Source of the DNA: Uloborus plumipes
Lineage: Eukaryota; Arthropoda; Arachnida; Araneae; Uloboridae
Reading direction: 5' to 3'
Assembly (NCBI GenBank): GCA_038373865.1
Contig: JAXGGA010000493.1
Span: forward strand, 155,499 to 219,498
Length of the DNA: 64,000 nucleotides
Shown here: in pieces, positions 22,501-29,699 of the stretch
How the letters are laid out: every line of letters begins with the position of its first letter
How positions within the stretch are numbered: position 1 is the first letter of the stretch
The notes under the pieces: generated by a model
Told to the model about the DNA's origin: nothing
What the model saw: only the letters and a program-made list of their open reading frames with translations
The model's database searches: none
Translations under genes and position numbers: made by a program

Positions 22501-23288
22501 CCACGCAGCTAGTAGGATAAATAAAATTTGATTTCATGTTCTGTATCTATTGCTTTTTGTTGGAGTAGAGGCTTAAATGGGCATTAACGTGAAAAATAAA
22601 ATAATAACATGTCTTTCCAATGAAGGAAAAACTCTGACGTGTACAAAGTATCTTCGCCCCAGTTAAAAAGGTGTATTGTTGTGCATGAAATTATGTTTGC
22701 AAAAACTACAATAAAGATAAATACTGCAAATAAATCAATTTATTTGTGCTATCATTCAATAATGATAGCTTTATTTTTCAAATGAAATTGAAAAGAAAAT
22801 AAGAAAATTAAAAATGACATAGTAATATGTTACTTTTCAGCACAAAGGGCATTAAAAAGCATTTTCTGGAATAGTTTTGAAAAATTTCTTAGGGGGTTTG
22901 AACCTTAAAAACCCACTCCTTAAATTCGGCCCTGTTTTCAAGGCCGATCTATTTGTATATACAATAGTTTTGCAATTTCGGGCTTAAACAAACTCTGTAG
23001 AAAAAAATTTGATTGCACCTCTGTTCATTACAGTGCTTTCATCAAGAATGCATAAATAAGGGAAGAGATTGCATCATTTATTTTTTTCATAAGGTCCTGC
23101 TTTGCTCACCTCTTCTGCCCGTCACTCATGAGAAACCTGTAGAGGACAGTCAGAAGACAATATGCACCAGCGAAGAACAGCATTTCCAGGTAAACCAGCT
23201 TCCAGATGCTCCCTTTCCACCGGAACAGCAGCCGGATGAATCCCCCGGAGGTGGACGAAGCCACATCGTACTGGTAACTTACAGTCAT
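1130..23288 (-). CDS. BEST: Bestrophin chloride channel, complete gene, 11 coding exons
   Basis: Bestrophins are pentameric calcium-activated anion channels of plasma and intracellular membranes. Joined coding exons (minus): 23288-23110, 20251-20117, 18980-18814, 17445-17288, 10973-10896, 9791-9642, 8778-8698, 7518-7367, 6294-6028, 3511-3323, 1595-1130. They total 2,022 nt (673 aa plus TGA); each junction is GT-AG and phases agree throughout. The protein starts [10 protein letters not shown], the family N-terminus, which decides the start. Seen: neck residues I76, F80 and F84; WWNQY; KRFPT near residue 150; [12 protein letters not shown]; and an acidic clasp with Q293, N296, D301 and D304 plus A10, matching vertebrate BEST1 numbering. 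The family domain ends near residue 367. The remaining 300 residues form an unconserved tail with acidic (SEEDDEDK), basic ([11 protein letters not shown]) and Ser-rich stretches, plausibly regulatory. Introns carry many transposons but no exon is broken. Which paralogue it is cannot be told here. Confidence 0.95.
2008..2797 (+). mobile_element. Tc1/mariner internal-deletion derivative with ~150-bp TIRs
   Basis: The ends are perfect inverted repeats starting CACTCAGGCACATTG, flanked by TA on both sides (2006-2007 and 2798-2799). Inverted similarity runs about 150 bp inward. The 790-bp element keeps only the 3' part of a transposase gene. It lies in the last bestrophin intron. Confidence 0.93.
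2264..2641 (+). pseudogene. Tc1-like transposase C-terminal remnant
   Basis: Contains the second and third catalytic blocks of a Tc1 DD(n)E transposase: [15 protein letters not shown] and [16 protein letters not shown]. The DNA-binding domain and first Asp are gone, lost with the 5' half at the junction near 2250. Only 31 residues separate the remaining D and E, where Tc1 proteins have 34, so a small in-frame deletion is likely. The ATG is incidental and the product would not be catalytically competent. Confidence 0.9.
3323..3511 (-). CDS. BEST: Bestrophin coding exon 10, basic tail segment (residues 456-519)
   Basis: Acceptor tttatag|GCCT, donor AG|gtaggt, 189 nt. It is open in the required frame and encodes [12 protein letters not shown] and a Lys-rich [11 protein letters not shown] stretch. 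It is assigned by splice phase and frame rather than by family conservation. Confidence 0.82.
5325..6006. mobile_element. hAT-like non-autonomous element (CAGTGGTTTCCAACC end)
   Basis: The right end reads, on the minus strand, CAGTGGTTTCCAACCTGGGG; the left end near 5330 has the related TGTTTCTCAACC. Inside each end is a similar ~45-bp block (TGAATTTATCACCCCCTTG type) in direct orientation. A perfect 8-bp duplication could not be fixed, so borders are approximate. It lies in the intron just downstream of bestrophin exon 9's donor. Confidence 0.55.
6028..6294 (-). CDS. BEST: Bestrophin coding exon 9, start of the variable tail (residues 367-456)
   Basis: The acceptor is tttccag|AATC. A nearer upstream AG (ttgcag) would bring in an immediate stop, so it is rejected. 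Donor GG|gtaagt; 267 nt. The encoded tail holds an acidic SEEDDEDK cluster and is not recognisably conserved. A repeat-like element begins about 20 bp beyond the donor. Confidence 0.85.
7367..7518 (-). CDS. BEST: Bestrophin coding exon 8 (residues 317-367)
   Basis: Acceptor gacag|GTGT, donor CA|gtaagt, 152 nt. It encodes VSYLGVDV and [18 protein letters not shown], which align with the end of the conserved channel core and the autoinhibitory/C-terminal wrapping region of vertebrate bestrophins. Confidence 0.92.
8698..8778 (-). CDS. BEST: Bestrophin coding exon 7, calcium clasp (residues 290-316)
   Basis: Acceptor ttttag|GTAG and an unusual but valid donor AAA|gtgcga, 81 nt. It encodes [17 protein letters not shown], the acidic calcium clasp; Q293, N296, D301 and D304 are all present, so calcium gating is expected to be kept (inference). 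NWIIDRHMK follows. Confidence 0.96.
9642..9791 (-). CDS. BEST: Bestrophin coding exon 6 (residues 240-289)
   Basis: Acceptor ttacag|GTTG, donor AAA|gttagt, 150 nt. It encodes a transmembrane stretch with [11 protein letters not shown] and the hydrophobic [14 protein letters not shown] helix typical of bestrophin S4. Confidence 0.95.
10150..10360 (+). repeat. tRNA-derived SINE-like repeat with intact B box
   Basis: GGTTCCGGGTTCGAATCCCG at about 10200 contains the pol III B-box consensus GGTTCGAATCC. It is followed by a non-tRNA body (CTGTCTTCTGTCCTTGTCC…). No cloverleaf can be drawn for the upstream half, so it is a SINE, not a tRNA gene. It lies in a bestrophin intron. Borders are approximate. 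Confidence 0.65.
10896..10973 (-). CDS. BEST: Bestrophin coding exon 5 (residues 214-239)
   Basis: Acceptor ttccag, donor CAA|gtaagt, 78 nt, phase 0 at both ends. It encodes [11 protein letters not shown] and [12 protein letters not shown], the invariant bestrophin block. The exon size matches the conserved 78-nt exon of vertebrate BEST genes as I recall it. Confidence 0.96.
12313..12361 (-). ncRNA. Candidate minimal type I hammerhead ribozyme in the Penelope-like element
   Basis: On the minus strand, CTGATGA (12358-12352) and GAAA (12327-12324) are separated by a G/C-paired stem II (GGGG…CCC). Stem III is the 8-nt palindrome ATAGCTAT (12324-12317), which would work best as a dimer. Stem I closes as GCA (12361-12359) with TGC (12315-12313). 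Predicted cleavage is after T12316. Hammerheads in Penelope-like elements are established; activity of this copy is inferred. Confidence 0.6.
12524..13252 (-). CDS. Penelope-like RT thumb / GIY-YIG endonuclease, 5'-truncated
   Basis: 242 codons are open to the stop. The N-terminal ~120 residues resemble the region after the RT catalytic core ([32 protein letters not shown]). Around residues 140-165, [20 protein letters not shown] is the GIY…YIG endonuclease signature, followed by RVKEHE and the H/C residues of the nuclease ([13 protein letters not shown]). The RT catalytic residues are missing because the copy is truncated; the real start lay upstream. Not a host gene. Confidence 0.88.
   Translation of the reverse strand: MTVFRKPFAVTLPPHKLSAHPPKQKLAVFRTFVSRALSICSNSRLLSAELNYLKSIAMDRGFTVSVIDNIYKKLINPTGRNQTPNCENYSNTVVLPYFPRISFQIARILKKFNFSVAFSPVNKLQFSQLKHPVQGLDRWGIYNISCQCKLTYIGQTRRALKVRVKEHENCVKKQDFKRSSIAQHCWSCGHIFDFSSAKIIHSCSSIFDFDFWESYYIWKNSDLVVNDLSSTPPFPNIWKSLI
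13560..14205 (-). pseudogene. Degenerate ORF of an unnamed dispersed invertebrate family
   Basis: Minus-strand pieces in shifted frames read, in order: [46 protein letters not shown], then [20 protein letters not shown] and [16 protein letters not shown] associate the ELAP.P..LFD and NKT..I.FL motifs, in this order, with uncharacterised proteins repeated in many invertebrate genomes, possibly PIN/XPG-like; that link is from memory and unverified. Several frameshifts and stops make it non-functional. It sits inside the TIR transposon and may be its cargo or original gene. Confidence 0.45.
14241..15537. mobile_element. TA-flanked element with GGGGAGAGTGGTAATGAATG ends
   Basis: Left end GGGGAGAGTGGTAATGAATG, right end its inverse (CATTACCACTCTCCCC), with TA at 14239-14240 and 15538-15539. 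Further GGCCCATTCA copies in both orientations lie near both ends (14264, 14427-14480, 15123-15155, 15497-15520), as expected of transposase-binding subterminal repeats. No coding sequence is seen in 1.3 kb. The TA target and motif style suggest a pogo-like parent. Confidence 0.85.
16973..17135. mobile_element. 163-bp hAT-type MITE
   Basis: Ends are CAGGCCCGTCATT and its inverse with one mismatch, flanked by a perfect 8-bp duplication CTCTGGAG (16965-16972 and 17136-17143). It contains a long G-run. It lies 153 bp downstream of bestrophin exon 4's donor. Confidence 0.92.
17288..17445 (-). CDS. BEST: Bestrophin coding exon 4 (residues 161-213)
   Basis: Acceptor ttccag|GC, donor GAG|gtaaat, 158 nt, ending in phase 0. 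It encodes GFMT, then [14 protein letters not shown] and a [15 protein letters not shown] segment, aligning with the bestrophin region before the inner aperture. Confidence 0.93.
18418..18608. mobile_element. 191-bp hAT-type MITE
   Basis: Flanked by a perfect 8-bp duplication TCCGCACT (18410-18417 and 18609-18616). The ends are related GGCCC-rich inverted repeats (AAGGCCCTGATTAA versus TTAGGGCCCGATTAAG). It lies about 200 bp downstream of bestrophin exon 3's donor. Confidence 0.88.
18814..18980 (-). CDS. BEST: Bestrophin coding exon 3 (residues 105-161)
   Basis: Acceptor gaag|GTTG, donor GCAG|gtaagt, 167 nt. It contains RRTLMRYLN and [13 protein letters not shown], matching the cytosolic/S2-S3 region of bestrophins. 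A G-run lies just upstream of the acceptor. Confidence 0.94.
19611..19995. mobile_element. hAT-like end fragment
   Basis: CAGAGGTGGCCAACATTTTT at 19611 followed by GTGCCAC resembles a widespread hAT terminal motif. A possible degraded counterpart (GGGGTGGTCACTTACTG) lies near 19995. No target duplication was found, so the right border is weak. Confidence 0.4.
20117..20251 (-). CDS. BEST: Bestrophin coding exon 2 (residues 60-105)
   Basis: Acceptor ttttag|G, donor AA|gtacgt, 135 nt. It encodes [12 protein letters not shown], the pore-neck helix with I76, F80 and F84, followed by RWWNQY and PWPDK. These are among the most conserved parts of the family. Confidence 0.95.
20900..21890 (+). repeat. 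~72-bp minisatellite inside the Helitron
   Basis: About a dozen imperfect units built around TTCCAAGACTTTTATTTCTT, CCGTTGCCATTTT and AAACGTTAATTAAATTATTG. The first part is itself duplicated: the GTCTGAAGCTTGAACTCCTC block at 20762 recurs at about 21007. Confidence 0.9.
22323..22484 (+). repeat. 54-bp GC-rich minisatellite, three units plus partial
   Basis: Units begin GCGAGCCGCCTTGGCGGCGA and end CTCGCTACTTTAAAG; the first 20 bases are near-palindromic. They lie immediately before the Helitron's terminal hairpin. Confidence 0.88.
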
Positions 23289-23393
23289 GCTTTCTGGACT
23301 GTCGGCTACGATCAGGGTGACGTCGTCGTCGTCATCTTCTCTGGAGGTAGCTTGTGTTGAACAAGAGCCATGAAGTGTGTGGGTGCAATAGAT
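23110..23393 (-). CDS. BEST: Bestrophin exon 1 of the coding set (5'UTR + residues 1-60)
   Basis: An acceptor (…ttttcag) precedes position 23393, so at least one further upstream noncoding exon is expected. The first 105 nt are untranslated but open in frame, with an Asp run. The ATG at 23288-23286 gives the canonical bestrophin N-terminus with A10 of the calcium clasp, [11 protein letters not shown] and transmembrane segment 1. The donor is AG|gtgagc; phase 2. Confidence 0.92.
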
Positions 23394-25275
23394 CTGAAAA
23401 ATAATTAGAAATGTTTCTGTGATAAAAAGGAGATTATGCCAGCACAACTAAAAAGCAGTGAGTTAGGGTAAGGGTCGAAAATAACTAAAAATAATTCAAA
23501 CAATTCTAAAGCGGTTATAGTAAATGTGGTAACTGAAGGAGATGGTAGAATTTTTTAAATAAAAAGAATAAAATCAAATTTATAAAATTTTAGAAAAGTT
23601 TCTCTGAAAGGCAAATCACACAGAAAAGTTCTCTAATTTAGACTTCTAGATCTAAAAAAACTGGAAAATTCGGAAATATTAAAAAATAGTATGAATAATA
23701 AAGGCAGATTATCGCGATAGCTTGGGAATAAATTTGAAAACAAAATATTCGCTCTCTAATGATAATGCAATAACTGAAAGAATAATTACTCCAAATTTAT
23801 CCTAGAAATACTGAGCACAGTAATTCACACCATACTGTTAGCACATGAGAATGTTCTGCTATGTTAAAATATGAAAGAGTAAAAGAAAATTTCAAGAAAC
23901 TGCAAATTATTTTCATGATTTTTTAAGTAATACCACTGCAGGAAACTGAAATTAATAAATAAATTAAAAAAAAAGTTTCTTCGGTAGATTCCGCGAAAAT
24001 GTTGTATTAAAATAATGTGAGGAAAAAATTACTTCTATATCTGTATCTTAAGTTATTTGCAAAATGTAGGTTATTTTAAAATGACAGTTGATTATAAGAG
24101 ATATTCTTGGAAATTTAATAGCATGCAAATTTAGAGCTCTTACTTAATATCTGAATTAATCAGAACATCTTTAAAGGAGTAAGTATAATAACCTAATATA
24201 GCATTTCATTCATTTCTGGTTCACATTTTTTATACGAGTAATTTATGCTTTTACGCCTGCATAAACGAAAAGAAGAAAAATAAACAAACAGTTGCTCTAC
24301 ATTATTTCTGCCCCACCACCACACAACATAACATATAAATGGGCAATTCTACAGAAATGTATTATTTAGAATTCTAAATTTTTCAAATTGTTAACTTTTC
24401 ACATGGGGTATAGTTTTTCATTTTTTAGAACGACAAGATTTGAATTTTTTTTAAACTACAAAAGTTCACAAAGCGTTCTCTTTTATTTTAGAAATATTGA
24501 GGATTAACTTTGTAAATTTGCAAAAAATGCTATTATACATTTTTTCCTAAGTTCTCTTTCATTTTGATAAATCAATTGATTAACTCATGTTTTACTAAAC
24601 CTATCATCTAAAATCAAAGTAAATATACTAAAAATACTGAAGTATTGACACGTTTTAAAAATACTCATCAGCTATTTTATTAACAAGTTTCGAAAAAAGG
24701 TATCAAATAAAACAACCAAAGTTTTAAATATTAACTTCAATAAAATCAAGCCACTAAAATATTGCAAATAATGCACTTAGTATCATCTTATCCTCAGTAT
24801 ATCATTACCATCTACGTGTTAATAACATTTGCGGAGGATGACAATGACATCTTAACGCATTTTACTACACAAGACTTTAACAGTGGCCAACATTGTTAAA
24901 ATTTTACATATTTTGATCGAAGGTTCACTTAATAGAATCATTAAAAAAAGGTAAAATTTCTAATATTAAAAGTAACTCATTGCGGGTGTGGATGGTAATG
25001 ACAGCCGTATTTTTCTTCTGTTTACTTTGATATTAAATACACCAATCAGGAATCAAATTCTCATTTTATTAACGTAGTTAGGATGGCTACTACTAGATTC
25101 GAAAGCTGTTTGAACTATTAGTTTCGCCTAGGTCGTGCAAGCAGGTAAAAAACTGCTGGATTTGATGACACAAAATGCTGGGGACAAGTTAAGATTCAAC
25201 AAACATAATAATGTATACAATTGAGCAAAAAACGAAACTTGATTTCGAATTAGGATACTTGAAACATTGTAGAAA
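23394..25275. other. Upstream flank of bestrophin, nothing recognised
   Basis: AT-rich sequence with no coding or repeat structure I can name. The bestrophin promoter and a noncoding first exon should lie somewhere upstream of the acceptor at 23394, but no site can be chosen. Confidence 0.4.
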
Positions 25276-25460
25276 CCTATTTTAAAGATACATGTTTCAA
25301 TAATAATGATAATAATTTAATAATAATAATAATAACAATAATAATGACACTGCTTTTAATAATAATAATAATTAACTACTACAACCACAACAACAATAAT
25401 AATAATAATCATTATTATTATTAATATTACCATTGTTATTATTATTATTATTATTATCTG
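25276..25460. repeat. AAT/AAC trinucleotide microsatellite tract
   Basis: Runs of AATAAT, ACAACA and ATTATT on one strand. Similar tracts occur at 29309-29393 and 31525-31650. Confidence 0.95.
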
Positions 25461-25558
25461 TCTGGGCAGACCATTAAAGACCAAAACTCTGACTAGGTAC
25501 AATGGATTGTACTGACATTTTTGTAATAACATTAACCTTCCACACAAATAAGTATTAT

Positions 25559-25615
25559 CAAGGCTTCACTAGATAGCATTTTATACGCTATAAAACGCTA
25601 TCTAGTGAAGCCTTG
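25559..25615. repeat. 57-bp near-perfect hairpin with 7-bp flanking repeats
   Basis: Two 27-nt arms (starting CAAGGCTTCACTAGATAGC) are inverted with one mismatch around a 3-nt CGC loop. The sequence GTATTAT lies directly before and directly after the hairpin, suggesting a minute inserted element. Confidence 0.85.
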
Positions 25616-25773
25616 GTATTATTTATCACTGTTAAACGCCGGCTATTTTATTTCTCGGGTGAAAACTAAATAATAATAATAAATGGAAACTCTTTTCTGA
25701 GATTGCTATGAGCCTGGATGAGAAATTGCAATTTTTAGAGAACTGTCCACATACATAAATAGATAAATAGATA

Positions 25774-26326
25774 TTAGGTTGGTGCGTATGAAATGTCGGA
25801 TTCTCTTTACATGCGGACGTTTGTCTCCCTGTTTTCGTTATACTTTTGTCTTTGGCATAACCTCATTCATAGTCGTATTGTCCATTGCCAAAGACTCATT
25901 TCAGCAAAATAGGTTTTCTCGAAGGTCTTCCCTTTTGTTATTTCTTTTGAGTTTATTGCCGATATGAATTCTGCCGACACACAAAACAATTGCGAAACTG
26001 AACGAACTGAAATATGAAGTTTTGCAGCATCCACCATATTCATCGGATCTCTCGCCGACCGATTTTCATTTTTTCAAGCATTTAGAGCTGTTTTTAAGGG
26101 GCAAACACTATGAAAATGAAGACAGTCTAAAAAACTCGGTATCAGAGTTTATTAATTCTAAGGACCAAAATTTTTTTAAGACAGGCATCTACGCTTTAAA
26201 ATCTCGTTGGGAGAAGTGTATTGAAGCGAATGGAGCATACTTTGATTGAATAAACAGCTTTTGAAGAAAGATATGCAGTTTTATACAATCACTTAAGAAT
26301 CCGACATTTCATACGCACCAACCTAA
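25774..26326 (+). mobile_element. mariner deletion derivative, 553 bp
   Basis: Inverted ends TTAGGTTGGTGCGTATGAAA, flanked by TA at 25772-25773 and 26327-26328. It retains the 3' third of a mariner transposase gene. Confidence 0.95.
25998..26249 (+). pseudogene. mariner transposase C-terminal remnant
   Basis: HPPYSSDLSPTDFHFFKHLE carries the third catalytic Asp block of DD34D mariners. It is followed by FLRGKHYENE and RWEKCIEANGAYFD, the usual mariner C-terminus. The first two catalytic Asp residues are deleted, so it is inactive. Confidence 0.93.
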
Positions 26327-26328
26327 TA

Positions 26329-29280
26329 GTTTCTTTTAACAAAGCTTAAAGTTATACAATGAAAAGTATAGAATAAAAGGAGAATTTAACAGAAACAGTT
26401 CTAATGAAAAAAGAACAAATACTCATTTTCCATACCCGTCCGCTTCTATCACTGCACATTTTTTTCGACAGGCGAAATTTTGTTCACTTAGCAACACGCG
26501 CGATGTCGCATTTATTTCAAACGGGACGATCTTTTACTTCTATATAGCGAAGATATAAATCATTGAATAACCGGGCTCACTGAAGCAAGAAACGTTCTCC
26601 GATTTGTTTTTCCTCTCGTTTACCAGACTTCATTGATGTCTAACCTGTAATGCATGGGTCTGACAATGATCGCCGGAAAAAAGGATTTGGTTAGATGGGA
26701 GATGTTTTGATGTAGGCAACCAGTCAATCGTGATCGACCGGTCGATATCAATTCCATTTTGAGTCGATCGAGTATTTTGAGTATTGCTTTCTACCTGAGT
26801 AGAATTAATAATCATTAACTTTTTAAACAACATTTGGCTCGACATATAAATTAAACGTTATATGATAAATTTCTAAGCTTTTATTGGCAATGGAACTTAT
26901 TTTAGTCACTATTTTCTCAATTTTGAAACAAGCAATATATTTGTGTCTGAAAATATTTTGATGTGAGTTAAAATAGCATTATGTTAGTTTAAAATTACAA
27001 CAAAATAAGCAGACATGTGATTTTTCAGTATTTTTACTGAATTCAGTATTTTTTTGAGAGAGCAAAATAATTTATGCAGAAAAAATGAAGGGGCATTGCA
27101 GTCTAAATTTAACATTTACTAAATTATTCCATGCATCCAAATAAAGTGGTAAGCTATTTAGAGACAATAACCCGTAAGTAGCTTTCAGATGTTATGCAAT
27201 GTACTAATAATGAGCTAATATTCAGAAAAGTGCCAATTTGAGTCCCAAGTGAATTTTCACTAGTATTTCAATAACTAGTTAAAAAAATAATTTCCCCAGA
27301 AAGAAGATAAGGTTTTGCTTTCATTTCATCTAATAACATCAGAAAAAAATTGCTTCAGAAAATATTTTTTTTTATATTTCAAAAATCATATCGGTAACGT
27401 GTCTCCAGTAGCAAAGCTTCGCATGCAAACAGGTCATGGGCACTTTCTAACTTCTCAAAAAAAACGCACTTGCACAGAAAACGATTCTATTTTTACCCCT
27501 TTAATAATACTTTACTTCATTTTTGTTTTAATCGATTTCTGATTTTCTAGCCGATTCAAAATAGGCGTGTCCCTCAGTTCCACCGTCAGAGCGGTAACAA
27601 TAACTTCCGATCTATATTTAGGCTCCCAAAATCCTTTCCTGCACCGATACCACGTGATACTGAGTACCTGGTGTGATGTTTTATCGCATCGTAATTAAAA
27701 ATTTGCATTTCTGCATCTAAAATTTCAGGTAAGATTTTTTGAAGTGATTTTATAAAATGTGTGTCAAACTGCGCTAAATGCGCAGTTTTTATTATTTTAA
27801 AAGTTATTTTATATATAAGTATAGTGCTTTATTACAAGTGAAAAAAAACACGTGTTTGATTTTGGTTTAGCGCGATCGACTCGGAAATAAGAAAAAAAAA
27901 ACTTTGTCGGTTGGTCAGATCGGTAACAGTCAGAGCGGTAACATTGAAAAACAGCGAATATGTTACCGAACTAACCCTCACGTTTCAGAATAATGAAAAA
28001 GCAAAAATCATAGATTTTAGCCTTATATATTGAATATTTTTGTTCTTAAAAAATGAAAAGCAATGAGTTTTAAGTTAATTAATTATTATTATTTTATTGA
28101 TTTATTTTGTTTTGGTGTTTCAATTTCTCATAACTTCGCTAAATAACTAGATAATAACTAGCATGCTAAATTTGAATTTCTGATCAAGAAATCAAATTTC
28201 CTGCAACTAATTAAAGAAAAGCAAGCAGCAGAGTTGTGTGTTGAAAAAGTTGAAATTGTGTGTTGCTTCAAAACAAAACAAATGTTTTATTAGCTTGGAT
28301 TTGATAATATCATAATTTATTTTATCTAAAAACCTTATCGCTCATTTTTATTTCCAAGAAATGCTTTTTTATAATGAAATTTGATTTTTTAGCTACTATA
28401 TACATTTTATGTAACTATCTTAATTCTATGTCAATAATACAAGGAAATGGTATCATTTTTCGAGATGTTAATGAAGACTGAAAGCATAAACTCAGATATG
28501 TAGCTCTTATTAACCTCAAATCAGTAACACTCTTCAGATCTGTAACGGCTTAAAAGTGAGTAATCTAAGGAGGGGTTAAATAACTTCCTTGACCTCCCCC
28601 TTTTATTTTCTTGCATTTGGACCCAATTTAGACTTTGAATCCATTTTTTTTTTCTGCAAAACCATTTGTTAATCAAGAAACTGCAACTTCAAATTGCCAC
28701 TTTTCAAAATATTGGCTCTAATGCAGGTTTGTTCATACAGTCATGCAAGTTAAGGATTTTTCACCGTATTTGAGTCACATGTCTGAATAAGTATCAATGT
28801 CTATTTTGATAACAGCCTACAATTTAAAGTCAGTATTGTCTCAACTTATCCGTGTGTGTAAGAAATCCGTTTTTGTCTATAGTGTATGCATCATGCTCTC
28901 CCTACCCCCAGTCGATCTTGTATTCACAACAAACTTGGAACATAGATCTTCAGTTAATTTAGGTTGCCGACCGCTGTTTTAAGGCTTGTGTATATAAAAC
29001 GCAGTGGTTATACAATTTTAACACTCCAACAATTGATTCGCAGCATAAATCTGCAAAACTGTCACACATTTTCTTTTCGCAATTTTTGAAAGTTTAAATG
29101 TTTGAACAGCAAAATTTAATTGATAATATACCTTTTGCCGTTGATAATGTTCGATTTTTTTTTTCAAACTGTACAACATGGGTGATTGGTGAAAGACAAC
29201 AAAAAGTAACAAGTTATTGGACGTATGCTTTCTTGCTTTACTCGATTACATACCTTATGTTTTAAAATGTTTTCCTGCGT
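26329..29280. other. AT-rich intergenic DNA, no gene recognised
   Basis: No coding similarity seen. At 27,585 and 27,930 the phrase GTCAGAGCGGTAACA recurs and a related AGATCTGTAACGG lies at 28,538. This could be a decayed transposon with subterminal repeats, but no terminal inverted pair was found. Confidence 0.4.
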
Positions 29281-29559
29281 AAGTGATACGTTAAAAGTAA
29301 ACTGTCAATAATAATAATAACAATAATAATATTTATAACAACAACAACAACAATAATAATAATAATTAAAAATAATAATAATAATAATAATAACGTTAAT
29401 TTAGATAACTGCTTCTTGTCACTCATAAAGTTTGATCGTTTTCAAGGCTTTTTTTTATCAATTAAAGATAAAATGACAATCAGGAATTCCATATTTTAAA
29501 TGTAATACATTTCTCATAATAGCAAACCACAAACAATTTCCCAATTAAAAAATTCTTAC

Positions 29560-29649
29560 CTGAATATACTTCTCGTAAAGGTTTCAAGACAGTTCTTTAA
29601 ACGGAAAAAAAATTGTCTTTCTTCTTTGGCCCTTCGTTTTCGTTTTAAT
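29560..29649 (-). other. Orphan 90-nt exon-like block
   Basis: On the minus strand a pyrimidine-rich acceptor (TTTGTCTTTAG) is followed by 90 nt and a strong donor (TTCAG|gtaaga). Exactly one of three frames is open throughout, reading RRAKEERQFFFRLKNCLETF and on to SIFR. 90 nt preserves phase. I do not recognise the peptide. In the open frame it does not join in-frame to bestrophin's 23393 acceptor, so it is either a bestrophin 5'UTR exon or part of an unknown minus-strand gene. Confidence 0.35.
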
Positions 29650-29699
29650 CTAAAGACAAACAATTTCATCTATTTCTCAACGTTAGCGAAAAAATTAAA

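Larger units (their letters stand above)
20711..22512 (+). mobile_element. Non-autonomous Helitron-like element, 1.8 kb
   Basis: Begins TCCATTATTACT directly after A and ends CTAG directly before T, the A|T insertion rule of Helitrons. Just before the end is a GC hairpin (CCCG…CGGG at 22482-22500). There is no Rep/helicase coding. The interior holds a CTGT microsatellite, a ~72-bp minisatellite and a 54-bp minisatellite, as in HINE/DINE-type elements. Confidence 0.82.
20652..22934. mobile_element. hAT-type element carrying a nested Helitron
   Basis: Ends CAGGGCCGTAACC and, inverted, CAGGGCCGAATTT, with a perfect 8-bp duplication TTTTCAAG (20644-20651 and 22935-22942). Without the Helitron the element is about 480 bp and non-coding. 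It lies in the first coding-side intron of bestrophin. Confidence 0.92.

Noticed and set aside
23013..23360. 115-codon plus-strand frame
   Set aside because: It is antisense to bestrophin's first coding exon, whose minus-strand protein is clearly homologous.
25356..25547. 63-codon frame ending in poly-Ile/Val/Tyr
   Set aside because: It is a translation of a trinucleotide microsatellite.
27545..28570. Possible DNA transposon with GTCAGAGCGGTAACA repeats
   Set aside because: The repeats are in direct orientation, and no terminal inverted pair or target duplication was found.
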